Below are positions 1-7,206 of a stretch of DNA of 52,128 bases, piece by piece. Location of the stretch: the NCBI GenBank assembly GCA_005880315.1, contig VBHB01000101.1, forward strand, positions 1 to 52,128, in the 5' to 3' direction. Source of the stretch: Chloroflexota bacterium (lineage in GTDB: Bacteria > Chloroflexota > Dormibacteria > Dormibacterales > Dormibacteraceae). The notes beneath the pieces were generated by a model. It saw only the letters and a program-made list of their open reading frames with translations. It searched no databases and was not told the DNA's origin. A program made the translations under genes and the position numbers. Position 1 is the stretch's first letter. Every line of letters starts with the position of its first letter.

Positions 1-71
1 CCTTCAACCGCGCCCGCGCCGCCACCGAGATTCTCGGTGCGCTACGCGGCCAGCAGCTGCTCGCGTCCTGA
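1..71 (+). CDS. 3' end of an unidentified gene
   Basis: An open frame enters from the window edge and ends at TGA 69-71. The last 22 residues read FNRARAATEILGALRGQQLL followed by Ala-Ser. This is helical and coding-like in composition, but too short to assign a family. It is followed by 30 bases and then the ROK kinase on the same strand, so the two are probably co-transcribed. No function is claimed. Confidence 0.45.
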   Translation, partial: FNRARAATEILGALRGQQLLAS

Positions 72-101
72 CGCACCGACTCCCAGTAACCTAACCGAGC
101 C

Positions 102-974
102 ATGCTGGCTGGAATCGATCTCGGCGCGACGCAGGTGCGCGCGGCGCTCGCGCGCTCCGACGGCCACCTGCTCACGAGCGTCAAGACCAAGACCGCGCTG
201 CTCAAGAGCCCGCAGGGGATGGTCGACTGGGCGGCCTCGGAGATCGATCGCCTGCGTGGCAACCAGAAGGTGCGCAGCATCGGCATCGGGGCGCCCGGCC
301 CGATCGATCTCAAGCGCGGGATACTCGTCAATCCGCCCAACCTGCCCTGGAAGAACGTGCCCCTGGCCCAGATGCTCATTCGCGCCACCGGCGCGAAGGT
401 GCGCCTGGCCAACGATGCGGACATGGCAGCGCTCGGCGAGTTCCATCGGGGCGCCGGCCGTGGGACCCGCAACATGATCTACATCACCTGGTCGACCGGG
501 GTCGGCGGCGGACTCATCATCGACGGCAAGCTGCATCGAGGCGCGCACGGGACCGCCGGCGAGGTCGGACACATCATCATCGACCCCAACGGCCCGCTCG
601 ACAATTGCGGCCAGCGCGGCTGTCTCGAGGTGTTCTGCGGCGGAGCCAACCTCGCCAGGGAGACCGGGCATCCGGCCGCTGAGCTCTTCGCCGCCGCCGC
701 TCGTGGCGAGGCACACGCGAGGATGGTCGTCGAGCGGTCGGCCCGTTACATGGGGCTCGCGCTGATCAGCCTGACCAACGCCATCGACCCGGAGATGTTC
801 GTCATGGGCGGGGGTGTCACGCGTTCCTGGAAGCTGGTCGCCCCGACCATGCTCGAGACCCTGCGCTCCTCGCCGTTCATCAAGCCTGCCCGCCGGCCTC
901 GAGTCCGCCGAGCCCGACTGGGCGATAGGGCCGGCCAGGTCGGGGCGGTGGAATGGGCGCGGATCAACCAGTAA
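102..974 (+). CDS. ROK-family sugar kinase (glucokinase-like)
   Basis: Cytoplasmic kinase of the ROK family, which phosphorylates glucose or a related hexose with ATP. The phosphate-binding loop GIDLGATQ is at residues 4-11. NDAD at 104-107 carries the expected catalytic Asp105. The second phosphate loop STGVGGG is at 131-137. GEVGH at 153-157 leads into the zinc signature CGQRGCLE at 169-176. ROK proteins usually have C-x-C-G-x-x-G-C here. The first Cys is Asp167 in this protein, so the zinc site lacks one usual ligand, although another Cys lies just downstream at 179. At 290 residues it is slightly shorter than typical (about 310-320), but the usual LGDRAGQVGA end is present. It overlaps the next gene by 22 bases, implying co-translation. 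Sugar specificity cannot be read from sequence. Confidence 0.85.
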   Translation: MLAGIDLGATQVRAALARSDGHLLTSVKTKTALLKSPQGMVDWAASEIDRLRGNQKVRSIGIGAPGPIDLKRGILVNPPNLPWKNVPLAQMLIRATGAKVRLANDADMAALGEFHRGAGRGTRNMIYITWSTGVGGGLIIDGKLHRGAHGTAGEVGHIIIDPNGPLDNCGQRGCLEVFCGGANLARETGHPAAELFAAAARGEAHARMVVERSARYMGLALISLTNAIDPEMFVMGGGVTRSWKLVAPTMLETLRSSPFIKPARRPRVRRARLGDRAGQVGAVEWARINQ

Positions 975-2317
975 GCAACGTTGCGATATCCGAGGAGGAG
1001 ATCCGCCGGCTTCTGAGGCAGGCCGCTTCCGACGTGCACGCGCGCGCGTGGATCGTCGGTGGCTACGTGCGCGACCAGCTGCTCGGGCGTCCCCATCCCG
1101 ACATGGACGTGGTGGTCGAGGAGGGCAAGGGCTTCGATGTGGCAGGCCGGTTCGCCGAGCTCGCGGGCGCACGCCAGCCGGCTGTTTTTGAGCGATTCGG
1201 CACCGCCCAGGTCACGCTGCCGGGCCACCTGGTCGAGTTCGTCTCGGCGCGCGCGGAGTCCTACGACCCGGGCTCACGAAAGCCGGATGTGCGCCCCGCG
1301 ACGCTGGAACAGGACCTCCGCCGCCGCGACTTCACGGTCAACACCCTGCTGATGGACCTCGATGGCCGCGTCCACAACCCGCTCGGTTCCGGCCTGGCCG
1401 ACCTCGAGGCGAGGTTGCTGCGTACTCCGGCCGACCCGGTTCAGACCTTCGCGGACGACCCTCTGCGCATGCTGCGGGCCATCCGCTTCGCCGCGCAGCT
1501 GAGTTTCGAGCTCGCCCCGGACCTGGTGCCGGCCATGCGCCGCCTGAAGGAGCGGCTGACCTCGCCGGTCGTTTCCATCGAACGGGTCGCCGACGAGCTG
1601 CGCAAGATGCTGGTGTCAGAGCGCCCCAAACTGGCTCTAGAGCTCCTGGACGAGGCTGAGCTGCTCGAGGTGATCCTGCCCGAGGTGGCGGCCTGCAAGG
1701 GCGTTCAGCAGGGCGGCTACCACACCCATGACGTGTTCGGCCACACGCTGCTCACCGTGGCCGGGACGCCGGCAGACCTCATCGTCCGCCTTGCCGCGCT
1801 GTTCCACGACGTCGGCAAGCCGGCCACCGCCACCGCCGACGGTTCCTTCATCGGACATGAGGTCGCCGGCGCCGAGACGGCGGCCCAGGCGATGGCTCGG
1901 CTGCGGTTCCCGCAGAAGGAGGTCGACCTGGTCGCGCTACTCGTGCGCCTTCACCTCCGGCCCGTGTTCTACAGCCCGGAGTGGACGGACGGAGCGGTGC
2001 GCCGCCTGGCGCGGGATGCCGGCTCGCAGCTCGGGCGGCTGATGCAGCTGGCGCGCGCCGACATCGGCGCCTCCGCCTATCCACACCGTGAGAAGCTGGA
2101 CGAGCTGCAGGCACGCCTCGACGCCGTGCTGGCCGAGGAGCCGTCGCGATTGGCGGCGCCGGTCGACGGCGAGGACATCATGCGGGTCCGCCAGCTTGCG
2201 CCGGGACCCGAGGTCGGCCGCATCAAGCAGCGGCTGACCGAGCTGGTCATGGACGGCGTCATAGAGCCTTCGCGGGAAGCCGTGCTGGCGTACCTGGAGT
2301 CCCACCCGACGGTCTGA
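953..2317 (+). CDS. cca: CCA-adding tRNA nucleotidyltransferase with HD domain
   Basis: Class II nucleotidyltransferase that adds or repairs the 3' CCA of tRNA. The head domain has GGYVRD at residues 36-41 and the metal-binding pair DMD at 50-52. RRDFTVN near 123 and the DDPLRMLRAIRFAAQ helix are the family's nucleotide-recognition neck. An HD phosphohydrolase domain follows, with FHDVGK near residue 284, as in the bacterial CCA enzymes that also carry 2',3'-phosphohydrolase activity. The length of 454 residues is normal for the HD-containing form. The ATG at 953 lies inside the ROK gene and has a GGTGGA-type ribosome site. A poly(A) polymerase activity cannot be excluded from sequence alone. 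The tRNA gene in this window already encodes its CCA, so a repair role is plausible. Confidence 0.9.
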   Translation: MGADQPVSNVAISEEEIRRLLRQAASDVHARAWIVGGYVRDQLLGRPHPDMDVVVEEGKGFDVAGRFAELAGARQPAVFERFGTAQVTLPGHLVEFVSARAESYDPGSRKPDVRPATLEQDLRRRDFTVNTLLMDLDGRVHNPLGSGLADLEARLLRTPADPVQTFADDPLRMLRAIRFAAQLSFELAPDLVPAMRRLKERLTSPVVSIERVADELRKMLVSERPKLALELLDEAELLEVILPEVAACKGVQQGGYHTHDVFGHTLLTVAGTPADLIVRLAALFHDVGKPATATADGSFIGHEVAGAETAAQAMARLRFPQKEVDLVALLVRLHLRPVFYSPEWTDGAVRRLARDAGSQLGRLMQLARADIGASAYPHREKLDELQARLDAVLAEEPSRLAAPVDGEDIMRVRQLAPGPEVGRIKQRLTELVMDGVIEPSREAVLAYLESHPTV

Positions 2318-2328
2318 TTTGCCCAGGC

Positions 2329-2356
2329 GTAATTTCCTCTCCCACCCCGAAATTAC
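2329..2356. repeat. Inverted repeat in the bactofilin leader
   Basis: GTAATTTC (2329-2336) and GAAATTAC (2349-2356) are perfect 8-bp inverted copies around a 12-base C-rich spacer. The element lies between the cca stop and the bactofilin start in unusually AT-rich sequence for this genome. There is no T-run after it, so it does not look like an intrinsic terminator. An operator or promoter-associated site is the likelier reading. Confidence 0.4.
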
Positions 2357-2380
2357 CCGCTATGCTGCGACTGGGGTCAG

Positions 2381-2404
2381 GGGTTTATTTAGTGGGTTAT
2401 TTAG
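2381..2404 (+). repeat. Short tandem direct repeat before bactofilin
   Basis: GGGTTTATTTAG (2381-2392) is followed by GGGTTATTTAG (2394-2404), a near-perfect tandem copy differing by one T. It sits just upstream of the GGTGGAGG ribosome-binding site of the bactofilin gene. It could be a binding site or a slippage product. Function is unknown. Confidence 0.35.
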
Positions 2405-2420
2405 AGGTGGAGGCAATTCG

Positions 2421-2933
2421 ATGATCGACTCGAGTGTGGAGACGCTGGAGGCGCCCGCCACGAACGGGGGGCGGGAGCCATCCCTCGCCGGGGAACCCAA
2501 AGCTACAGTGCTCGCGCGCGACGACGCCGTGTCGGGCCGGCTGCAGATCAAGGGCGGCGGCCAGGTGCTCGGGAACTTCAGCGGCCAGATCGAATGTGAC
2601 GGCGACCTTTTCATCGGCCCGGATGCGCACGTCGAGGCGGACGTCAAGAGTGCGCGGCTGACCATCGCCGGCTTCGTGAAGGGCAACGTCATCGCCGTCA
2701 ACCGGCTCAAGATCACCAACACTGGACGCCTCGAAGGCGACGCGCGCGTGGGAGCGCTTGTGGTCCTCGAAGGCGGCGTCCACCACGGGGTCATTCGGGT
2801 CCATCCCGAGGGGGTGCCCGAGGCCAAGGACACTGCCGTCATCGAGTCATCGCGGCCGGCACCGGTGGTCACGCTCAAGACGGTCCCGAATCCGGTCGGC
2901 AGAGTCAGGAAGTTCTGGGGTGAGTTCTTCTAG
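2421..2933 (+). CDS. Bactofilin-family cytoskeletal protein
   Basis: A 170-residue bactofilin (DUF583): a polymerising beta-helical scaffold protein that usually works at the membrane or cell envelope. The repetitive beta-helix core runs from about residue 30 to 135 and shows the family pattern of short hydrophobic strands with glycine turns, for example GNFSGQIECDGDLFIGP, ARLTIAGFVKGNVIAVNR and TGRLEGDARVGALVV. Flanking tails are less ordered. An upstream in-frame TTG at 2319 would add 34 residues, but ATG 2421 is preferred because GGTGGAGG ends 7 bases before it and the core is intact. The next gene starts inside its last codons, so the basic protein at 2920 may be a partner. Polymer function is family knowledge and is not shown here. 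Confidence 0.88.
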   Translation: MIDSSVETLEAPATNGGREPSLAGEPKATVLARDDAVSGRLQIKGGGQVLGNFSGQIECDGDLFIGPDAHVEADVKSARLTIAGFVKGNVIAVNRLKITNTGRLEGDARVGALVVLEGGVHHGVIRVHPEGVPEAKDTAVIESSRPAPVVTLKTVPNPVGRVRKFWGEFF

Positions 2934-3432
2934 GCGCGGGAAAGCACGGCCGCCCGCCCGGAAGTCGAAGGCCGGGAAGGCTCGGGCGTCCACGCCGGCG
3001 GCCGCCGCGGCGCGCAAGCGAACCGGGCCCAAGCCGGTGTCGCGCCCCGCGGCCAAGACCGTGGCGGCCAGGTCGCCGGCCAACAACCAGCCGGCGACCA
3101 GGCCGAGGCCATCCATCAGGCTCCCAGGCAGCGGTTCTTCGAGGCTTACGATCAAGGCCGGACCGCCTGGAGCCACCAGGACTCACCTGGTCCCCTCCGA
3201 CAAGGTCCGCCCTCCCGGCCCGAGACGCCTGAGCGAAGTCGAGCTCGACGAGGACGAGGTGCTGATCGATGGTTTCACCGCCACGCTGGATGGGGTGATC
3301 GTGCGTATTACCGCCGTCCTGGAGCGCACATGCGTTTATCTGGATCGAGATGGCGACCGCCGGCTGGCCCGCAAGAAGGATCTCTGGGTGGAGGCGGATA
3401 AGCTGCCGATCAGGCGCCCGGGCATCGGCTAA
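2920..3432 (+). CDS. Hypothetical basic protein, coupled to bactofilin
   Basis: Not recognised. The chosen GTG at 2920 overlaps the end of the bactofilin gene by 14 bases and has AGGAAG about 8 bases upstream. The 170-residue product has a long low-complexity N-terminal half rich in Lys, Arg, Ala, Pro and Ser (residues 1-95), likely disordered and able to bind acidic partners. A compact C-terminal segment follows (about 105-165), acidic at first (SEVELDEDEVLIDG) and then beta-strand-like with YLDRDGDRRLARKKDLWVEA. The pairing with bactofilin suggests a role near that scaffold, but this is inference from position only. Composition resembles histone-like tails, but no known DNA-binding domain is visible. 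Confidence 0.6.
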   Translation: MSSSRRGKARPPARKSKAGKARASTPAAAAARKRTGPKPVSRPAAKTVAARSPANNQPATRPRPSIRLPGSGSSRLTIKAGPPGATRTHLVPSDKVRPPGPRRLSEVELDEDEVLIDGFTATLDGVIVRITAVLERTCVYLDRDGDRRLARKKDLWVEADKLPIRRPGIG

Positions 3433-3471
3433 GCTACCGGCCGCGATGCTGTTTTCGAACCTGGGACGACC

Positions 3472-4473
3472 GTGATCGAGCCGCGCACCAACCGCAACCT
3501 GGCGCTCGAGCTGTTGCGTGTCACCGAAGCCGGGGCTTTGGCCGCTGCTCCACTTCAGGGCCGCGGCAACAAAGTCGCCGCCGACCAGCGGGCGGTGGAG
3601 GCGATTCGGAGCGCCATGGCCGCCGTCGACATGAAGGGCACGGTTGTGATCGGCGAAGGCGAGAAGGACGAGGCGCCCATGCTCTACTTCGGCGAGCAGA
3701 TCGGCAACGGGCTCGAGCCCGAGGTGGACGTCGCGGTCGACCCCATCGAGGGCACCAGCCTCACCGCCTCAGGCCTCCCGGGGGCGATCTCGGTCGTCGC
3801 GCTGGCCGAGCGCGGCTCGATGTTCACGACCCACGTCCATTACATGCAGAAGCTCGTCGTCGGGCGCCGCGCGAGGGGGGTCATCGACCTCGAGATGCCC
3901 GTCGCGTGGAACTTGCGACGGATCGCGAAGGCCGAGGGCCTGCCGGTGCAGGAGCTGACGGTCGTGGTCCTCGAGAGGGACCGCAATCAGCAGGTCGTGG
4001 CTCAGATCCGCGACGTCGGGGCCCGTATCAAGCTGATCACCGCCGGCGACGTCGCGGGGGCGCTCGAGGCGGCTCTGGAGACGAGGTCCGGGATCCACTG
4101 CATGATGGGCTCGGGCGGGGCCACGGAGGGGGTGCTTGCCGCCTGCGCCATCAAGACCATCGGCGGCGACATGCAGGCCAAGCTCTTCTTCCACGACGAA
4201 AAAGAACGCCAGGTCGCCGTCAAGGAAGGCCACGATCCGAACAAGGTTCTGCACCTCGACGACCTGTGCTCTGGCAAAGACATATTCTTCGCGGCCACCG
4301 GCATCACTTCGGGCGAGCTGCTCAAAGGCGTTCGCTACGAGGACGTTTATGCGTACACACAATCGATGGTTTTACGGTCGGCATCCGGCACCATGCGCAT
4401 CGTGGATGCGTATCACCCCATCGACAAGCTGAGAGCCAAGGGCCTGCTCCCCGAGCAGGTCGCGACCCCCTGA
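3472..4473 (+). CDS. glpX: Class II fructose-1,6-bisphosphatase
   Basis: Gluconeogenic or Calvin-type phosphatase converting fructose 1,6-bisphosphate to fructose 6-phosphate. Some members also act on sedoheptulose 1,7-bisphosphate. Diagnostic motifs are GEGEKDEAPML at residues 61-71 and VDPIEGT at about 90-96, which bind the metals and the 1-phosphate. The 333-residue length matches the GlpX family. The GTG at 3472 is the first start giving the conserved N-terminus (NRNLALELLRVTEAGALAAA). It follows the basic protein by 39 bases. This window also holds yvcK, another gene tied to gluconeogenic growth, although not adjacent. Confidence 0.94.
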   Translation: MIEPRTNRNLALELLRVTEAGALAAAPLQGRGNKVAADQRAVEAIRSAMAAVDMKGTVVIGEGEKDEAPMLYFGEQIGNGLEPEVDVAVDPIEGTSLTASGLPGAISVVALAERGSMFTTHVHYMQKLVVGRRARGVIDLEMPVAWNLRRIAKAEGLPVQELTVVVLERDRNQQVVAQIRDVGARIKLITAGDVAGALEAALETRSGIHCMMGSGGATEGVLAACAIKTIGGDMQAKLFFHDEKERQVAVKEGHDPNKVLHLDDLCSGKDIFFAATGITSGELLKGVRYEDVYAYTQSMVLRSASGTMRIVDAYHPIDKLRAKGLLPEQVATP

Positions 4474-5270
4474 GCGCGAGCGAGGCGGGGCAGTTCCTCG
4501 CCGCGGCGGTCAAGGCCTTCGGAAAGGCGCAATGGGAATGGATCGCGACCGCCCGCGTGCTGTCGCGCCAGCGTACTTCTACGGCTGAGGTCGAGCAGGT
4601 CCTGGACAGCCTTCTGTCGAACGCCGACCAGTCCATGGTCAACGCGTTCACGGGAGGGTTCAGAGTGGCGCAGACCAAGCTGGGCATCACCAAGGTGGTG
4701 CCGGAAGAGGTGGCGGCCGCCGCGCTGGAGTCTGCGCAGGTGGTCGCGCTGGCAATCCTTGTTCGCGAGCAGCTCGACCCGGCTCAGTTCGCCACGCTGT
4801 ACCGGCCGTTCGCCACGGTCCTGCCCGGCCCTGGCTACCAGGCGCCCGCGCCGGTCGATCGCCAGATCGCGGCTTTCCTCGCACGGCTGCCGACCTTGTC
4901 GGGCCCAAGCGAGGCCGAGGCCGCCACCGTGGCCAGGGTGCTCAGCGACCCGCCCAGGCCGGTGACGGCATCGGCCGTCGGTGCGGCTTCACCGCTCGCG
5001 GCCCCGGCGGCGACGCTGGATCCCGCCGCCCACTACCAGGCCGCGTGGAAGGCGGTCATCGACGCCGCCCACAGGTCCGGCCGCACCATGGCCTTCCGCG
5101 CCGCGCAGGATGGAGCCGAGATGGCGGCGCCCCACGACGGCTCGGGGATCGTCGGCCATGCCGGCGTGGCCGCGGGCGGGATCTTCATGCGCGACCTCCT
5201 GCCCGTCGAGCAACTGCTGCTCCTCTACGAGCCCTTCGCAGCCGCCATCCCGTACGAATCGCTGCAGTAG
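4470..5270 (+). CDS. Unrecognised soluble protein after glpX
   Basis: Not recognised. The frame continues after the glpX stop and reads as Ala-rich helices (residues 5-115), a Pro/Ala-rich linker (about 115-190), then a second helical segment ending IPYESLQ. No signal peptide or membrane span is seen. The start is unclear. There is no in-frame ATG, and the first coding-like residues begin at a CTG (4470-4472) overlapping the glpX stop as CTGA. The first GTG is at 4557 and would remove 29 residues, including the helix AGQFLAAAVKAFGKAQWEW. The stop lies 3 bases before the end of the convergent acyl-CoA synthetase gene. Real coding is supported by the strong third-position GC pattern and by tight packing. 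Confidence 0.6.
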   Translation: MSASEAGQFLAAAVKAFGKAQWEWIATARVLSRQRTSTAEVEQVLDSLLSNADQSMVNAFTGGFRVAQTKLGITKVVPEEVAAAALESAQVVALAILVREQLDPAQFATLYRPFATVLPGPGYQAPAPVDRQIAAFLARLPTLSGPSEAEAATVARVLSDPPRPVTASAVGAASPLAAPAATLDPAAHYQAAWKAVIDAAHRSGRTMAFRAAQDGAEMAAPHDGSGIVGHAGVAAGGIFMRDLLPVEQLLLLYEPFAAAIPYESLQ

Positions 5271-5273
5271 GGA

Positions 5274-6914
5274 CTAAGCGGTACGCACCCCGGCGGCCTT
5301 CTCCAGGCCGAGCTCTTCCACCGAGGCTTCCCGCATCTTGAATTTCTGGACCTTGCCCGTGACCGTCATCGGAAACGTGTCCACGAACTTCCAGTGCCGC
5401 GGGATCTTGTATGTGGCGATCTTGCCCTTGCACCACGCGGCCAGCTCATCACCGCTTGCCTGGGCACCCTCTCGGAGCTTGACCCACGCCATCACCTCTT
5501 CGCCGTACTTCTCCGAAGGCACGCCGATCACCTGGACGTCGGCGATCGCCGGATGGCCGTAGAGGAACTCCTCGACCTCGCGGGGGTAGATGTTCTCGCC
5601 GCCGCGGATGATCATGTCCTTGATGCGGCCGACGATGTTGATGTAGCCGAGCTCGTCCATCGTGGCGAGGTCGCCGGTGTGCATCCAGCGCGCCGCGTCG
5701 ATGGCCTGACGCGTCGCCTGCTCGTCGTTCCAGTAGCCGAGCATGACCATGTAGCCGCGGCTGCACAGCTCGCCGGCCGAGCCGCGGTCCACGACGGCGC
5801 CTGTCGCCGGGTCGACGATCTTGATCTCGACGTGCGGATGGACGCGCCCGACGGTGGAGACGCGTTTCTCAAGCGGGTCGTCGGTCGCGCACTGCGTCGA
5901 AACGGGCGACGTTTCCGTCATGCCGTACGCGATGGTCATCTCCGGGATGTGCATCACGGTCTGGACCTTCTTCATCACCTCGACCGGGCACGGTGAGCCC
6001 GCCATGATGCCCGTGCGCAGCGAGCTGAAGTCGAACTCGCCGAAGCGTGGATGCTCGAGCTCGCCGATGAACATGGTGGGTACGCCGTAGAGGGATGTGC
6101 ACTTTTCCTTCTGGACCGTCTCCATCACGGACTGTGGTTCGTAGGCCTCGGCGGGAATGACCATCGTGGCTCCATGGGTCGTGCAAGCGAGGTTGCCGAG
6201 GACCATTCCGAAGCAGTGATAGAACGGGACCGGGATGCAGACCCGGTCGCGCTCCGTGTAGCGAAGCGTCTCGCCGATGAAGAAGCCGTTGTTCACGATG
6301 TTGTGGTGGGTGAGGGTGGCGCCTTTGGGGAACCCGGTGGTTCCGGATGTGTACTGGATGTTGATCGCATCGTCGAACTGGAGCGAATCCTCCAGGTCGC
6401 GAAGCGAGTCGACGCTGGTCTGTGCGGCATCGCGCTGCAGCGCGTCCCAGCCATCCTCGAGAACCAGCGCCTCGCGGAGCTCCGGGCATTTGGCTTTGAC
6501 GGCGGCCAGCATCGCGCGGTAGTCGGCCTGGCGGAAACCGGCGGCGAGGACGAGGAAGCTGATCCCCGACTGGTTCAGCACGTACTCGAGCTCCGAGGTT
6601 CGATACGCGGGGTTGATGTTGACGAGGATCGCGCCGATGGCCGCGGTCGCGTACTGGGTGATGACCCATTCGTAGCGATTCGGCGACCAGATGCCGACGC
6701 GGTCGCCCTTGTGCACGCCTCGCGTGAGCAGGCCGCGTGCCGTTCGCTCGCATTCCTCGATGAGCTCGCGGTACGTGAAGCGGCGGTTCTGGTGAGCAAC
6801 AACGAGCGCGTCGCGGTCACCGAAACGTGACGCCGTGCGGCGCAGGTTGTGGAAGATCGTTTCGCCCAGGAGCTGAGTGTCGCTGGCTCCGTGAACGTAG
6901 CTGAGCTCGCCCAT
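5274..6914 (-). CDS. AMP-forming acyl-CoA synthetase
   Basis: Member of the ANL superfamily that activates a carboxylate, probably a medium- or long-chain fatty acid, via acyl-AMP to acyl-CoA. The ATP-loop motif [11 protein letters not shown] is at residues 188-198. The adenylation motif with YGMTETSP lies mid-protein, and the hinge motif [20 protein letters not shown] is near 450. The catalytic Lys is K521 in [10 protein letters not shown]. The 546-residue length is complete for the family. ATG 6914 is preceded on its strand by GAAAGGGGG, a good ribosome site. The gene stands alone on the minus strand, facing the unknown gene at 4470. Substrate chain length cannot be told from sequence. Confidence 0.88.
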   Translation of the reverse strand: MGELSYVHGASDTQLLGETIFHNLRRTASRFGDRDALVVAHQNRRFTYRELIEECERTARGLLTRGVHKGDRVGIWSPNRYEWVITQYATAAIGAILVNINPAYRTSELEYVLNQSGISFLVLAAGFRQADYRAMLAAVKAKCPELREALVLEDGWDALQRDAAQTSVDSLRDLEDSLQFDDAINIQYTSGTTGFPKGATLTHHNIVNNGFFIGETLRYTERDRVCIPVPFYHCFGMVLGNLACTTHGATMVIPAEAYEPQSVMETVQKEKCTSLYGVPTMFIGELEHPRFGEFDFSSLRTGIMAGSPCPVEVMKKVQTVMHIPEMTIAYGMTETSPVSTQCATDDPLEKRVSTVGRVHPHVEIKIVDPATGAVVDRGSAGELCSRGYMVMLGYWNDEQATRQAIDAARWMHTGDLATMDELGYINIVGRIKDMIIRGGENIYPREVEEFLYGHPAIADVQVIGVPSEKYGEEVMAWVKLREGAQASGDELAAWCKGKIATYKIPRHWKFVDTFPMTVTGKVQKFKMREASVEELGLEKAAGVRTA

Positions 6915-6994
6915 TCGCGCCCCCTTTCAGACCTATCCTGCAGCCGAGGTCCGACACTCAATAATGCGCCTACGAACCCGGTCGCGCCAAGTCC

Positions 6995-7023
6995 TTGACA
7001 CCGTCGCTCGATCCGCGCATTCT
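6995..7023 (+). promoter_or_regulatory. Sigma-70-type promoter for the structured RNA
   Basis: A perfect -35 hexamer TTGACA (6995-7000) is followed after 17 bases by CATTCT (7018-7023), a weak but acceptable -10. Transcription would start near 7030, just before the folded RNA and about 177 bases before the glycosyltransferase start codon. This is one of very few consensus -35 elements in the window. Confidence 0.5.
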
Positions 7024-7029
7024 GGGGGT

Positions 7030-7144
7030 CGATTCGTTCGGCGTCGGGTCCATTGCAGTTCGCGCAAAGGTTGGCCTCCACAAGTAGGCAACGGCCGTAA
7101 AGCGGCGCAGAAACCAGACAGCGTGTCACCCAATGGAACCCGGC
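7030..7144 (+). ncRNA. Structured leader or small RNA, family unknown
   Basis: This non-coding stretch folds strongly. 7043-7055 pairs with 7131-7144 in a 13-bp stem with one bulged A, including GGGTCCATTG against CAATGGAACCC. Inside it are a hairpin at about 7071-7091 (TTG/CAA and CCT/AGG arms) and a perfect small hairpin GACA-GCG-TGTC at 7117-7127. A promoter lies just upstream and an intrinsic terminator directly downstream. The next start codon is about 20 bases past the T-run. This is the layout of a riboswitch or attenuator controlling the GT87-type gene, or of a free-standing small RNA of about 155 bases. I compared it by eye with SRP RNA, tmRNA, c-di-GMP-I, cobalamin, TPP, FMN and T-box consensus elements and found no match. 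Confidence 0.5.
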
Positions 7145-7186
7145 CGAGGCGGTGCCCGCTGCAGGTGCCGCCTCGCTTTTTTGTTT
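7145..7186 (+). terminator. Intrinsic terminator after the structured RNA
   Basis: CGAGGCGG (7145-7152) pairs perfectly with CCGCCTCG (7168-7175), and the stem can be extended inward by wobble and GC pairs. It is followed by a run of six T, then G and three T. This is the clearest rho-independent terminator in the window. It stops transcription before the glycosyltransferase gene unless antiterminated. Confidence 0.8.
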
Positions 7187-7206
7187 GAAGCCATAGACTC
7201 CTGGCG

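Noticed and set aside
2319-2420. Longer bactofilin from TTG 2319
   Set aside because: ATG 2421 has a strong ribosome site, and the extra residues would be encoded in the repeat-rich leader.
3906-4469. Arg/Gly-rich open frame inside glpX
   Set aside because: It is the +1 shadow of glpX; only the part after the glpX stop has independent coding character.
7030-7186. Assignment of the structured RNA to SRP RNA, 6S RNA or a known riboswitch
   Set aside because: The SRP GGAAG/AGCAG loop, riboswitch core consensus and a 6S-type long single hairpin were looked for and not found.
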